Shown: positions 28,450-38,426, counted from the first letter of the stretch. The stretch is DNA of 64,000 nucleotides from Bin87 sp965220055 (GCA_965220055.1 CBDCPE010000004.1:682001-746000), one strand, 5' to 3'. The notes: generated by a model from the letters alone, not told the origin. Numbers and translations: made by a program.

Positions 28450-28528
28450 TCAAGCGGCGTAGGCCAACGAATCTATCAGTCGGTGGTACAGAGCGACCAG
28501 GACTTTCCGTATATCGGGGTCAGCGGCT
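28450..28528 (-). pseudogene. C-terminal fragment of the element Y transposase
   Basis: Encodes ALYHRLIDSLAYAA and a stop, like the end of the transposase at 42588 (ALYHRLVDSLAYAA). It is separated from the body of the same gene (29979-31216) by element X. Confidence 0.8.
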
Positions 28529-29978
28529 CGGCTTTGTACAATCAAGCGGCATAGGCTAGCGTGTCGAGCATCCTGCGGTACAAGAGGCGCGGGACTTTTA
28601 TCGATTCGTGCTCGCGCTCGGACGGCATAAAAGTACCCTGCTGCACCCAGAGGTGTCGTCTGACCAGGGCGATGGCGTCGGCGAAGGAAGGGCTGGTCTT
28701 GTCATACCATGCCGTGGTGCGCGGAGCCATGCCACCCTGCTGACCGATCAGGATATCCGCCGCCAGCGTCACCACGCTGAACAAGCCAAAGAGCGCGGGG
28801 GTGGTCCGCGCGATGGCTCGTTCCGACCACTGGCGCTGGGTTTCCATGCCCAGGTGAGCCCGCAGCTCCTCAAAGGTCACCTCGACCTGCCACCGCAGCA
28901 GATACCACTGCAATATCCGCAGCGGTTCCGCCGCGACGTCGGTGCATAGCAAGGCATAGGGCCCGCGGCGCTCCGCCAGGTATCTGACGACGACCCAACG
29001 TATGGGAAGGCGCGGCGGCCCGCCGTGGTACCACAGCGCCACGCCCGAAGCGAGCTCGACCATGGTGGTACTGCCGTCGGAACCGGTGGCGCGGTAGGGG
29101 GTCCATTGGGTAGCGGGATCGTCCAGTACCGCAGTGGGATTGGGCAGTCGCGCTCCGACCACCCGGGGCCGCCCGATCTGGCCGGGCCGCCGCGCTGGCG
29201 CGGGCTGGTGCAGGGACGCATCCTTGCGCAGTTTGGTGACGACGACAACGGGCTTCGACATGCCCTGGCAATGCCGCAGGAACTCCCGCTTGGCGTAGCC
29301 GCCATCGGCCACCACCACCAGGTCCCGGTCCGGCAGCCACCGGCGCCGGCAGACCAGCATCTGCTGGGCGTAGTCGGTGACCGTCTTGTGCCGGCGGCCT
29401 TTGCGTCGGTCATAGCGGGCCGACACCACCAGCGCGGTCAAAAACGGCAGCGCCCAGTGTCGACCCGCCCATCCGATACGCGTCAGCAACATCAGGCTCA
29501 CCCATTGCAGTCCGGGAGTCATCACCACCTGGTCGTCGGTGGAGCGTACGGGATCCCGGTACCGCCCCTTGGCCGCAATCTTCCGGCCCCAGCGTCGGTC
29601 CACCGTCTCGTCAATGCCGAACACCAACGGCTCGGTGGACGAACCAAGGCGCCCGGCCACCAGCAGCAACAGCACCCGGCTCAGTCGCAGTGGCGACCAC
29701 TGGGCGCGGTTGAGCACGTGGTGATAGATGGCGAAGTCGCCGTGCTGCCCAATCCCCAGGATGTTGAGGGCGGAGGACACGGTGCGCTTGCCGGGAGACA
29801 GGATCGCTCCTACCGCCAGGAGTTGAGCCTTGCGCCAGGTCCTGGGGTCAAACAGGTGCTCAAAGGGCAGCAGCAGGGTTACTATGACTGCGGGCAGGGT
29901 AGGCATGCTCGACCTCTTGTAGTGATTTGGTCGAGCTTACCCTGTTCTTATAATTCTGCTAGCTTTTGTACAAAGTCG
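28529..29978 (-). mobile_element. IS4-like element X
   Basis: Inverted ends CGGCTTTGTACAA and TTGTACAAAGTCG. Inserted within the last codons of the element Y transposase (between VGG.. and ..EPLTP). No convincing target duplication is seen, beyond a shared GGCT. One intact transposase gene. Confidence 0.82.
28542..29906 (-). CDS. IS4/IS701-like DDE transposase (element X)
   Basis: 454 residues from MPTLPAVIVTLLLPFEHLFD. DDE positions: PLVFGIDETVDRRWG (Asp), VVVADGGYAKREFLRH (Asp) and LRWQVEVTFEELRAHLGMET (Glu), followed by QRQWSERAIARTTP. The gene ends at LDTLAYAA. It is related to the transposases of elements Y and Z but clearly diverged (roughly half identical by eye). Complete frame, possibly active. 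Confidence 0.85.
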   Translation of the reverse strand: MPTLPAVIVTLLLPFEHLFDPRTWRKAQLLAVGAILSPGKRTVSSALNILGIGQHGDFAIYHHVLNRAQWSPLRLSRVLLLLVAGRLGSSTEPLVFGIDETVDRRWGRKIAAKGRYRDPVRSTDDQVVMTPGLQWVSLMLLTRIGWAGRHWALPFLTALVVSARYDRRKGRRHKTVTDYAQQMLVCRRRWLPDRDLVVVADGGYAKREFLRHCQGMSKPVVVVTKLRKDASLHQPAPARRPGQIGRPRVVGARLPNPTAVLDDPATQWTPYRATGSDGSTTMVELASGVALWYHGGPPRLPIRWVVVRYLAERRGPYALLCTDVAAEPLRILQWYLLRWQVEVTFEELRAHLGMETQRQWSERAIARTTPALFGLFSVVTLAADILIGQQGGMAPRTTAWYDKTSPSFADAIALVRRHLWVQQGTFMPSEREHESIKVPRLLYRRMLDTLAYAA

Positions 29979-31216
29979 AGGGCTGGCCGCCGACAGTGAA
30001 AAACTCTCTGACGCCAGCCACAAGTGGCGGCGCACCAGAGCGATGGCATCCACGCAGGTCGGCGACGGCTTGGCGTACCACGCCGCTGTGCGATGGGTCG
30101 ATCCGACCACTGGCGTGGGGTCTCCACGCCCAGGTGAGCCCGCACCTCCTGGAAGGTGACCTCCAGTTGCCAGCGCAGCACCAACCATTCCAAGCTCTGC
30201 GCCGGGTCCACGGCCAGGTCAGTGCACCGCAAAGCCGGTGTGGCGAATTCGCCCTGGGGGTCCCGAACCAAGACCCAGCGCCGGGGCACGGGTGGCTTGC
30301 CCGAGCGATACCAGACCGCCGTTTGCCAGGTAAGTTCCACCGTGCGGGTAGTGCCGTCGTACCAGGCTACCGACACCTCTACCCCTGACACGGTGGGCAA
30401 GTCCAGGAGTGCCTTCAGCCAGGAGTGCCTTCAGCGCGGGCAGCCGTCGGCCTTGCAACGGAGGCCGACCGTGCTGGCTCGGCTGACGTGCTGGCGCCGG
30501 TTCATCAAGGGCGGCGTCCAGGCGCAAGCGCGCGATGAGAGTAACCGGCTGGGCCGACGATTGGCAGCAGTGGAGCAGGTCCAGAGTGGAGCAGGTCCAG
30601 CACGGCGTAGTTGTTGTCGCCCACCAGCACCAGGGGGCGCTGCGGCAGCCAGCGGCGCAGTTGCAGGATTATCTGCCGCGCCCAGTCGGTGAGCTTTTGT
30701 GGCGGCGTCCGCGCTGCCGGTAGCAGCGTGCCCAGGGCGCCAGTACCGTGAGAAAGGGCAAGGCCCAATCGCGTCCGGCCCAGGGGACCTGGCCCAGCCA
30801 CATCAGGGAGATCCAGCGCAGGCCGCTGGCCTTGACCAGGTGGCTCCGGCTGGAACGCACCGCATCGCGGTAGATGCCCAAGGATTTGATCTGAGGGCCG
30901 TGACGCCGCTCCAGGGTTTTGTCGATGCCGCAGATCAACGCACCATCGCCCTGATCCAGGTGCTGGAGCAGCCGCAACAGCAGGGTGCGAGCCGCCGGGC
31001 GGGGCGACCACACCGCCCGATTGAGCACCTCATGGTAACGGGCATAGTCGCGCTGGTCGCTGCGGCCCATGACGCGCCGCGCCGCCGCCACGGTACGTTG
31101 GCCTGGGACCAGTACGCGCCGACCAGCAGGATGTGGGCTTTACGCCAGGTCGGGCTGTGAAACAGCGTGGCGAAGGGATGGAGCAGGGATACAATGGCAT
31201 TGGGCAGGGTGAGCAT
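29979..31216 (-). pseudogene. IS4-like DDE transposase of element Y, multiply frameshifted
   Basis: Starts MLTLPNAIVSLLHPFATLFH and is close to the element Z protein, but several frames are needed: GIDKTLERRHGPQIKSLGIY, LGQVPWAGRDWALPFLTVLA, VLVGDNNYAVLDLLHS, and later LRWQLEVTFQEVRAHLGVET. Two exact 16-bp tandem duplications break it (CCAGGAGTGCCTTCAG at 30403 and 30419; AGTGGAGCAGGTCCAG at 30569 and 30585). Element X truncates the 3' end. Confidence 0.85.
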
Positions 31217-31313
31217 GGCTGGGCCTTCCGTGGCAAGTGTGGTCTGGCCAGCTTACCCTGTCTTTATACTTTTTCTAAATTATGCGTAAAGTCCAGCTTT
31301 GGTGCTCACCATG

Positions 31314-31517
31314 GAGGATGCAGCTGATGAAGGTGTTGAGTTGCGCAACAGGCTGGATGCTGCGATCACGGACGCGGCCTTCTATAGTTTGGACGATGAC
31401 TACATGTCGATCGAGTTAACCTCGCCAGAGAAGCGGCTCTGCGGTTGCGGCACCGTGCGAGAAACGAATGGGTGGAGCGCCGTCGACTGCGGTTTGGAAA
31501 AGCTTGCGAAAGGATAA
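31314..31517 (+). CDS. Small hypothetical protein or fragment
   Basis: MEDAADEGVELRNRLDAAIT, DAAFYSLDDDYMSIELTSPE and KRLCGCGTVRETNGWSAVDC, ending ...EKLAKG. The composition is plausible for a coding region, but there is no clear ribosome site and the element Y end lies 18 bp upstream, so it may be the tail of a gene cut by the IS. No family recognised. The 147 bp to glnII are the probable promoter region of that gene. Confidence 0.35.
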   Translation, partial: EDAADEGVELRNRLDAAITDAAFYSLDDDYMSIELTSPEKRLCGCGTVRETNGWSAVDCGLEKLAKG

Positions 31518-31664
31518 TGGTCGATTCGGCGAGGACATCTCGGTTGGATCTGGGGAAGCTGAATAGCTGTTCCAAAGGATCTGCGATCAAGGTTGCAGCG
31601 TGGTGATTGCGGAAGGGAAGTTCGGGTACAATCGTAAGGTAATCTGGATTGTGAGGTTTGGTTC

Positions 31665-32687
31665 ATGAGTTACAAAGCGGAATACATTTGGATTGACGGA
31701 CAGGAGCCCACTGCCAAGCTTCGGTCAAAGGCAAAGATCGTTCCCGATGGTGAGGATCCTCCCGTTTGGGGTTTCGACGGCTCCAGCACCAACCAGGCCC
31801 CTGGCGAAAACTCGGACTGCGTGCTCAATCCGGTCCTCATGGTGCCTGACCCTATCCGGCGCGGCGACCATAAGCTCGTGATGTGTGAAGTCCTGCTCAC
31901 CGACATGACGCCGCACTCCTCCAACACCCGAGCCTCCTGCGCTGCCGCGGCTGAAAAATACGCCTCCCTGGACTTCTGGTTCGGCATAGAGCAGGAGTAC
32001 ACCTTCTTTGACGGAATCAAGCCGTTGGGCTGGCCGGACAACGGTTTCCCAGCGCCCCAGGGCGGCTACTACTGCGGCGTCGGTTCCGACGAGGTTTTCG
32101 GCAGGCCCGTGGTGGAGCAGCATATGGACGCTTGTTTGTACGCCGGCCTGGCTTTTGCCGGCATCAACGGCGAGGTCATGCCGGCCCAATGGGAGTTTCA
32201 GATCGGACCGGTCGGAGCGCCGACCGCGGCCGACCACTTGTGGCTGGCTCGCTGGCTGCTCTACCGCATCGGCGAGGAAGTAGAGACCGTGGACGGGCGC
32301 AAGGGCATCAGCGCCACCCTCGATCCCAAACCGGTCAAGGGCGACTGGAACGGCGCCGGTGCTCACACCAACTTTTCTACCAACCAGATGCGGGAGAACT
32401 ATGATGCCTGTGTCGCCGCAGCAGAAGCCCTCCAGACCCGTCATGATTTGCACATCGAGAACTACGGGCACCGGATTGAAGAGCGGCTAACTGGCTTGCA
32501 TGAGACGTGCTCCTACCGGGAATTCCGCTACGGCGTATCCGACCGGGGCGCTTCGGTGCGGATTCCTTGGCAGGTGGCCCGAGATGGCAAGGGGTACATC
32601 GAAGACAGGCGTCCCAACGCCAACTGTGACCCATACACTGTGACCAGGTTGATCATCGAAACCGTGGGCGGCGCGGCTGTTTACTGA
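31665..32687 (+). CDS. glnII: Glutamine synthetase, type II (GlnII/GSII)
   Basis: 340 residues, start MSYKAEYIWIDGQEPTAKLR, the length and opening of eukaryote-type GSII. N-terminal beta-grasp region contains WGFDGSSTNQAPGENSDCVL. The catalytic domain has FWFGIEQEYTFFDGIKPLGW (metal-binding Glu), MPAQWEFQIGPVGAPTAADH, DWNGAGAHTNFSTNQMR (His/ammonia site) and YREFRYGVSDRGASVRIPWQ, ending DRRPNANCDPYTVTRLIIET. It makes glutamine from glutamate, ammonia and ATP. Intact, standing alone between an IS block and decayed genes. No adenylylation-site region is expected in this type. Confidence 0.95.
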   Translation: MSYKAEYIWIDGQEPTAKLRSKAKIVPDGEDPPVWGFDGSSTNQAPGENSDCVLNPVLMVPDPIRRGDHKLVMCEVLLTDMTPHSSNTRASCAAAAEKYASLDFWFGIEQEYTFFDGIKPLGWPDNGFPAPQGGYYCGVGSDEVFGRPVVEQHMDACLYAGLAFAGINGEVMPAQWEFQIGPVGAPTAADHLWLARWLLYRIGEEVETVDGRKGISATLDPKPVKGDWNGAGAHTNFSTNQMRENYDACVAAAEALQTRHDLHIENYGHRIEERLTGLHETCSYREFRYGVSDRGASVRIPWQVARDGKGYIEDRRPNANCDPYTVTRLIIETVGGAAVY

Positions 32688-32722
32688 CTGCTAATTCCAT
32701 CTTCACTCGATCCGCGGCTCTG

Positions 32723-33590
32723 CTATCGGCTTTCCTTTAGGAAGTCTGCCGCCATCTCCGCCACGGCGATGACGGTCAGGTTAGGGTTGGCCCGCACGGC
32801 CTCGGGCATTATGGAGGCATCGACGACGCGCAGCCCCTGTGTGTCGCGCACTTTCCCGTGCTGGTCCACTACGGCCGTCTCGTCATCTGCGCGGCCCATC
32901 CTGCACGTGCTGGAGACGTGGTGGGCCGTTATGACCTGTCTCCTCATCCACAAGTTCAGCGCTTCGTCACTCTCCAGGATCTCATCCGAGGGGCCGGAGC
33001 GCTCCTCCATTATACCGTCGAAGGCCCTGTGCCTGAACAGGTTGGCGCACATCCGGACACTCGCCCGCATTCGTTCCAGGTCGAAGGAGTGGTCCAGGAG
33101 GTTGAGGTCTATGTGGGGTTGCTGTCTCGGGATCGGATGGTCAGTTCTCCTTGGCTGAGCGCCATGTACAGGCACTGGCTGACCCTATCCCCTCGGGCTC
33201 CACATGGTCAACGCCGCGCATGGGCGTGGCCGACGAGTAGTTGCCCATATAGATGACCATGTCATTGCTGGAGGGCGATCCGGGCGCGGTGAATCTTAGG
33301 GTCACGGTGCCGGTGTTGACCTGGTTTGTGTCCAACGGGAAGTCCCGTCGTGTGCGCCAGAACATCGGTATGTCAGGGTGGTCTCTCAGGTTGCGACCCA
33401 CGCCGGGGAGGTTCCTGACGATGGGTATATCCAGCGCACGGAGTTGATCGGCCGGTCCTATTCCCGACAGCAGCAGTAGCTGCGGCGATTCTATGGCGCC
33501 TGCGCAGAGGATGATCTCTTCTCCGTGGAACTCGTTGTCTCCATCCATCGTGGTCTGGCGACGCTGCGGAGTAGCTGGTCGGGGTAATTC
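32723..33590 (-). pseudogene. GMC-family FAD oxidoreductase, C-terminal half, frameshifted
   Basis: Read right to left: EFHGEEIILCAGAIESPQLL, LSGIGPADQLRALDIPIVRN, LPGVGRNLRDHPDIPMFW (typical GMC signature). After a shift near 33165 it continues with CANLFRHRAFDGIMEERSG and the substrate-binding C-terminus AHHVSSTCRMGRADDETAVV, LRVVDASIMPEAVRANPNLT and VIAVAEMAADFL. The FAD-binding N-terminal half is absent. GMC enzymes oxidise alcohols such as choline or sugars. A dead gene fragment. Confidence 0.88.
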
Positions 33591-33849
33591 TCGGGACTGC
33601 GGCTATGGTGTGAATCGTCGGCTGGCGCGCTGCTGGTGGGCTCAGAGCGGCACAGGAGGCCAACAGGGATCCTGTGGCTCCTGTGAGTTTGCGTCGGTGG
33701 CCGATGCTTATTCCGGTCCTGCGACCGAAGCTGACGTGGAGTTCGACAGCTTCCGTCCGTCGCTGGTGCAGATGGCGCTAGTGACGTCGCAGTCCGTTGT
33801 CTACGGCTTTGCCGGGTGTTTGGGCTGTTCCTGTCAGTTGCCCGGTTCG
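33591..33849. other. Non-coding gap between two gene relics
   Basis: About 260 bp with no recognisable coding or structural feature on either strand. Probably deletion-scarred DNA between the GMC and Cache-domain relics. Confidence 0.5.
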
Positions 33850-34870
33850 TTATTGCGCCAGCCGGAGCCGAACGTCATCCCGTCGTAGCCGGCCCCAGAG
33901 GCGTACGTCGTCGGTGGTCAACCAGTTCCCTTGGGCGGTGGACTCAAACATATTCGTTCCGAGCAGGTCCTCAAGGTCCGTTCCCACCATGCTCTTGTCG
34001 TAGTGGTCCACGATCGTGCCGCTTCCGGCGGCTATGAATGCGAACCATTCCCCTTCGACGTTACCGGCGCTGTTGTAGTAGTCGATGGTCGCCGCCAGTC
34101 CTGAGTAAACGCTCTCTGGGCCGCTGAAGTAGGCGACGGTCCTTTCCAGTCCCACCAAGCGGAACTTGGCGACGGCGGCTGCCGCAAAGGACTGGGTGAA
34201 CTCATCGGAGTCTATATACCAGCTGGAGGCGAACAGCAGCCCGTCATGTCTCACCACCCAGGCGTTTTTGAGCTGCATGGCGCCGGTGTGGCCGGGACCG
34301 AGTCTGTCGCTCTTCGGGTTTTGGTAGACGTAGGAGACCCACATACCGTCCTCCGTGGCGGAGAGCATGTTCGGCCCGAAGTTGTCGCCGTTGGCATCGG
34401 TGCCCACCCAACCCTTGAGGTCGAGGCCCAGGCGGTGGGCGTCGAGATGCCCAATTACCAGGTCGTCCTGGTCGACGACGAAGACGTACCACTCGCCGTC
34501 GACGCTCTCTGGGTGGCGTAGTACGCAAGGGTGATGTCGAGTCCTCGGGTGTCGTACCTGCTGATTGCCTGGTTTACGAGGAACTTGGTGTACTCAATGG
34601 GGACTGGACCTGGACGGGATGGAGGCCACCACGCTGCGGGCGATCCGCTCGGCCTCAGCGGGGGTGAGTCCGGTCCGCGGTTCGGGAATGGCTGCTATGG
34701 CGGCCTGGACCATCTGCGCGACCTCTTCTTCAGACAACCCCCTGTTGTCCGGCTGCCACATCTCGGCCAGCGCCGCCCCGATGGCCTCCTCGACGTCGGC
34801 TGCGGTGAGTTCGGGCGCGGGTTCGGATCGTACCTGTTCTGCCCTTGCACCTGAACGTCGTGTTGTTCAG
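33850..34870 (-). pseudogene. Cache-type sensory domain protein, frameshifted
   Basis: N-terminal helical repeat stretch ELTAADVEEAIGAALAEMWQ and GLSEEEVAQMVQAAIAAIPE; after a shift near 34610 IEYTKFLVNQAISRYDTRGL DITLAYYAT; after another near 34505 VDGEWYVFVVDQDDLVIGHL, GTDANGDNFGPNMLSATEDG and MWVSYVYQNP...WVVRHDGLLFASSWY. A second Cache-like copy follows (YFSGPESVYSGLAATIDYYN, EWFAFIAAGSGTIVDHYDKS, LLGTNMFESTAQGNWLTT). Such proteins are extracytoplasmic ligand sensors; I know similar ones from Chloroflexota. Degraded, probably non-functional. Confidence 0.75.
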
Positions 34871-34888
34871 GCTTCCTACGCCCCGCGC

Positions 34889-35162
34889 CTAATACTCAGT
34901 CAACGTTGGAAAGGCAGGGGTAGAAACGATGGAGTTTGGCTCTGGCGTCGTGGGTACTGAACCGTCAGTTGATGGTGATCCCCGCTGCGTTGCGTTGGGT
35001 CTCGTAGGCGGTGATCTGGTCGTGGTCGTCCAAAAGTTCAGGAAACTCCCGCCATTGCTCGACGGTGGTGTCCGGGAAAGGCATGAAGGGAGACTGGATG
35101 GGCATTCCATCGTTTAACGACACCAATTGAACATTGCCGACGCTGGTTGTGTAACTGGGCAT
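34889..35162 (-). pseudogene. N-terminal fragment of a metallo-beta-lactamase-fold-like protein
   Basis: MPSYTTSVGNVQLVSLNDGM PIQSPFMPFPDTTVEQWREF PELLDDHDQ resembles the opening of MBL-fold hydrolases before the first metal-binding motif, but the HxHxDH motif is not reached. The frame stops at 34965 (AAGITIN), and an apparent continuation in another frame ends at 34889. Identification rests on the N-terminus only. Confidence 0.4.
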
Positions 35163-35589
35163 ATCGGTATTGCCTCTCGATACGTTAGCCTTCTAACGGT
35201 TTATCTTTCCGAGCATCATATTACCCCAAATAACAGGTCCTGTTGAGGGATAACATCGGAGTCTCGTACATTGTCAAGGGCGTTGGCAACCTCATGCGTA
35301 CTCACTTTGGAGTGGAGGGTTGAAAAAGCCGGTTTGTCCGGGTAAAGAACAGGTGACGCACCCACGTTCCTGCTTCGAGAGACCGACCATGTCATGCTAT
35401 CACCGGATCGCCACGTTTCTGGAGGAGTCGGCGCCGGAGTTGCGCGCCGGCCGAGGGACCGATTTGGCCGTGCTCACCGCCGCCATTCTGGAAAGGTCGG
35501 ACCTTTGATCAATAACCGGGACGACTGGCGCGGGACTGGCCCCGCCATGCGTAGACCGGTATGCAACGGCCGGCTTTCGGGGTAGAGCA
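35163..35589. other. Intergenic region before the first MFS gene
   Basis: About 430 bp. A short reading frame at 35389-35508 (MSCYHRIATFLEESAPELRA to stop) might encode a 39-residue peptide, but it has no ribosome site or family support. Otherwise only promoter-type sequence for the divergent flanking genes. Confidence 0.4.
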
Positions 35590-36927
35590 ATGACCAACGT
35601 TACCGCCTGGCGGACGAGGCTGGCCCACGCCCTGCCCTTCTACTACGGCTGGGTAATCGCGGGGAACGGGGTGGCGTTGAGCCTGTCCACCCGGACCGTG
35701 ATGGCGGTGGCGACCCTTTCCGTGTTCGTTGTTCCGATGACCCAATCCATGGGTTGGTCGGTGGGGATGTTCTCCGGTGCGGTCAGCCTGGGAGGGCTGG
35801 TCGCGGTTTTCATTTCGCCCATCGTGGGGAGATGGCTGGACAAGTACGGCGCCGGAGTAATCCTCGGGGCGGGTTCATTGGCCACGGGTGCGCTGGCGAT
35901 TGGGTTGGCCTTCGTTACCCATCCGCTGGCCTTCTATTTCCTGTACGTTCCGGGGCGGATGATCTTCTCCGGTCCGATGGAGTTGGGGCTGCCCACCGCC
36001 ATCAGCAACTGGTTCGTCCGGCGGCGTCCGATGGGGCTGGCCGTGGACGCCGTCGCCAAGGGGGCCGGCCTGGCCATCGTCCCCTGGGCGATGCAGCTGA
36101 TCATAACGGGGTATGACTGGCGGACGGCGTGGGTGACCCTGGGTATTCTGACCCTTGCCTTGGGGGTTGTTCCATCCCTGTTGCTGGTGGCACGGCGGCC
36201 GGAGGATATGGGGCTGGAACCTGACCCGGTACCGGCACGGGAAGACTCGGCCAACCAGGATTCCGCGGCGGCCGAAGGTTCCGGCAACGCCAGCAGCTTC
36301 GCCGAGACCAACTTCACAGTGCGGCAGGCACTGCGAACGCGGGCGTTCTGGATCCTGGCGGTCTTTTCCGGCGCCGGTATGATGGTCCAGGCGGGGGTGA
36401 GCCTGCACCAGGTCTCCCACTACATTAGCCAGGGAGTTGACCCGCGTTTCGCCGCGATGAGCGCGAGCACGTTCGCCCTGGCCCAAATGCCCGCGAGCCT
36501 CTTCTGGGCGGCCTTGGCGCGGCGGATGCCCATCCGATTCCTGATGATGGGAGCGGCGTTCGTGGTGGCGCTGGCCGCGACGGGGACGGTGATGAGCGAC
36601 TGGCTGCTGCCGGAGATAATCTCGGCAGCGGGGGTCGGGTTCGGCGTGGGCGGCCTGCACCTGCTGACACGGCTGGTGTGGGCGGACTACTACGGGCGGC
36701 AGAACCTGGGGACAATCCGGGGGCTGACGATGTCGGTGCAGGTGGGCGGACAGGCCCTGGGGCCGGTAATCGCCGGGTTCATGTTCGACTATTTCGACAG
36801 CTACCGGATCCCGTTTACGTTTTTCGCCGTCGCAGTGTTCCTGGCGGGAATCATGGCGCTGGCGGCCAAACCGCCACCGGCTCCAACCCCGGAGACTGCG
36901 AGGGAACCGGCGGGCGTTTCGGGTTAA
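35590..36927 (+). CDS. MFS transporter (OFA/monocarboxylate-type)
   Basis: 445 residues with about 12 hydrophobic segments. The start MTNVTAWRTRLAHALPFYYG WVIAGNGVALSLSTRT matches the first membrane segment of monocarboxylate/oxalate-formate type carriers. An A-like motif VGRWLDKYGAGVILG lies between TM2 and TM3. A hydrophilic central loop (about 205-235, DSANQDSAAAEGSGNASSFA) separates the halves. The second half includes GFGVGGLHLLTRLVWADYYG. Likely an inner-membrane importer or exporter of small carboxylates; substrate unknown. It converges with the next MFS gene. Confidence 0.88.
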   Translation: MTNVTAWRTRLAHALPFYYGWVIAGNGVALSLSTRTVMAVATLSVFVVPMTQSMGWSVGMFSGAVSLGGLVAVFISPIVGRWLDKYGAGVILGAGSLATGALAIGLAFVTHPLAFYFLYVPGRMIFSGPMELGLPTAISNWFVRRRPMGLAVDAVAKGAGLAIVPWAMQLIITGYDWRTAWVTLGILTLALGVVPSLLLVARRPEDMGLEPDPVPAREDSANQDSAAAEGSGNASSFAETNFTVRQALRTRAFWILAVFSGAGMMVQAGVSLHQVSHYISQGVDPRFAAMSASTFALAQMPASLFWAALARRMPIRFLMMGAAFVVALAATGTVMSDWLLPEIISAAGVGFGVGGLHLLTRLVWADYYGRQNLGTIRGLTMSVQVGGQALGPVIAGFMFDYFDSYRIPFTFFAVAVFLAGIMALAAKPPPAPTPETAREPAGVSG

Positions 36928-37052
36928 TCCGACCGGCGATCTCCCATCCCGGGAGGTTGACCATACCCCGAGCTACCGCACTGCTGTCCCCGAATAAACC
37001 CCGGCAACTTGGGCCGGCTTCTGTCGCCCAAACCACCGATCACGAAGCCGCG

Positions 37053-38426
37053 TCACGAAGCCGCGGGCGAGGTTTGTCCCTCCCGGGGCAGGGAATCTTC
37101 CCAGTTGGGGATGAGGATGCGGGAGGATGATTCCAGCAACAGGATGAAGACGACACCGACGAGACTTGCGGCAATCGAAATGGTCCACGCGAGGTCGTAG
37201 GAGCCTCCCCCGATGTCGATGAAGCCAAGGTACCGCACCGGAGCTTCGCCACTGCGGAAGTCGTAGACCAACCCGCCAACCAGTCCTCCGAGGGCCATGC
37301 CCAAGCCGGAGCCGAGGTGCTGGAATCCAAAAATGGACCGAACCGGACCCATGCCATAGTACTGGCGGTTGGCGATGAGGAAGGCGGACATTTCCCCGCC
37401 GAATCCGATGCCGAAGAGGACCGCGAAGAGGTAGAACTCCCATGCGCTCTGGGCCCAGAAAAGCATTATGACGGTGACGCCCTGCAGGAAGTAGGGCAGG
37501 ATCATCGTTACCTTGGCGCCCCAGAGGTCCGCAAGGATGGGAATGAACAGGCGGCTGCTGACGCTGGCCATGGTGTAGATGGTGACGATCCAGGCTGCGG
37601 TCGTGAGGGACAATCCCTGCTCGGTAGCGAAGAACACGACGTGCCAGATGACGACAGCGTGGCCCAAGCAGCCGAGGAAGTGGATGAAGGGGAGGTTCCA
37701 GAAAGCCCGGGTCCGGCGGGCATGCTGCAGGAAGACCTTGCTGCGCAACTTGGCGGTTGCGGCGTTGACGGGTACTGGCACCGGGTCGTCGTCGGTGGCC
37801 CCCAGGGGCTTCATCCCGCGGTCGGCGGGTTCGCTGTGGAAGAAGAACAACAGGGAGAACAGGATTACTCCACCCACGGCGGCGATGATCCAGAACCCGA
37901 CCTGCCATCCGGTCAGGGCTACCAGCAGCGCCAGGCCCGGTGCGGTGACCGATGCTCCCATGCCTCCGATGGACTGCTGGATGCCGACGGCGACGCCGAG
38001 CTTCCTCTTGAACCAGGCGGCGACGGTGGTGGGGATGTTGACGGTGAAGAGGGCCTGGGCCAATCCCAACAACAGGCTGTAATAGAGGTAAAGTTCCCAG
38101 ATCTGGTCCACGGTGCTGAGGAGCAGCATCCCGACCACATAGAGCGTCGCCGCGACAAACAGCGATTTGCGCGCTCCGTAGCGGTCGCCGACCCATCCGG
38201 AGACGGGAGCAAGGAGGGCGCTGGCGACGCTGCGGAAGACCTGAGCGAGGACAATGGCGGTGACGCCCCAGGCGAAGTCGGTCTGGAGGACGACGAGGAT
38301 GACGGCGAAGGCCTGGCTGACGAAATTGGCGGTGACCCGGAGCATGGTGCCCATCCCGACCACGAGCCAGGCGTAGTGGTACTGCTCCCGCAGGTAGTTC
38401 ATCCGGTCCGACAGGTCGATACTCAA
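37053..38426 (-). CDS. MFS transporter (monocarboxylate/OFA-type)
   Basis: 457 residues, probably starting with TTG (MSIDLSDRMNYLREQYHYAW) 12 bp after GGAGAG. About 12 membrane segments, with WVGDRYGARKSLFVAATLYV between TM2 and TM3 and a charged central loop (HSEPADRGMKPLGATDDDPV). Related to, but clearly distinct from, the convergent neighbour. An exact 13-bp tandem duplication TCACGAAGCCGCG (37040-37065) covers its stop codon, so the last residues may have been altered recently without breaking the protein. Confidence 0.87.
   Translation of the reverse strand: MSIDLSDRMNYLREQYHYAWLVVGMGTMLRVTANFVSQAFAVILVVLQTDFAWGVTAIVLAQVFRSVASALLAPVSGWVGDRYGARKSLFVAATLYVVGMLLLSTVDQIWELYLYYSLLLGLAQALFTVNIPTTVAAWFKRKLGVAVGIQQSIGGMGASVTAPGLALLVALTGWQVGFWIIAAVGGVILFSLLFFFHSEPADRGMKPLGATDDDPVPVPVNAATAKLRSKVFLQHARRTRAFWNLPFIHFLGCLGHAVVIWHVVFFATEQGLSLTTAAWIVTIYTMASVSSRLFIPILADLWGAKVTMILPYFLQGVTVIMLFWAQSAWEFYLFAVLFGIGFGGEMSAFLIANRQYYGMGPVRSIFGFQHLGSGLGMALGGLVGGLVYDFRSGEAPVRYLGFIDIGGGSYDLAWTISIAASLVGVVFILLLESSSRILIPNWEDSLPREGQTSPAAS

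Larger units (their letters stand above)
26717..31296 (-). mobile_element. IS4-like element Y, carrying an IS110 and another IS4-like element
   Basis: Left end CTGGACT (interrupted by IS110, continuing TTGCGCAATTCAAG at 28441) and right end GCGTAAAGTCCAG, matching the ends of element Z at 41113-42604. Inside are IS110 copy 2 (26724-28440) and element X (28529-29978). Its transposase is in pieces. Order of events: Y inserted first, then X and IS110 into Y. Confidence 0.8.

Noticed and set aside
26717..31296. Target duplication for IS4-like element Y
   Set aside because: Flanks CAAAAG and CTTTGG do not match as a direct repeat, so the boundary rests on terminal repeats only.
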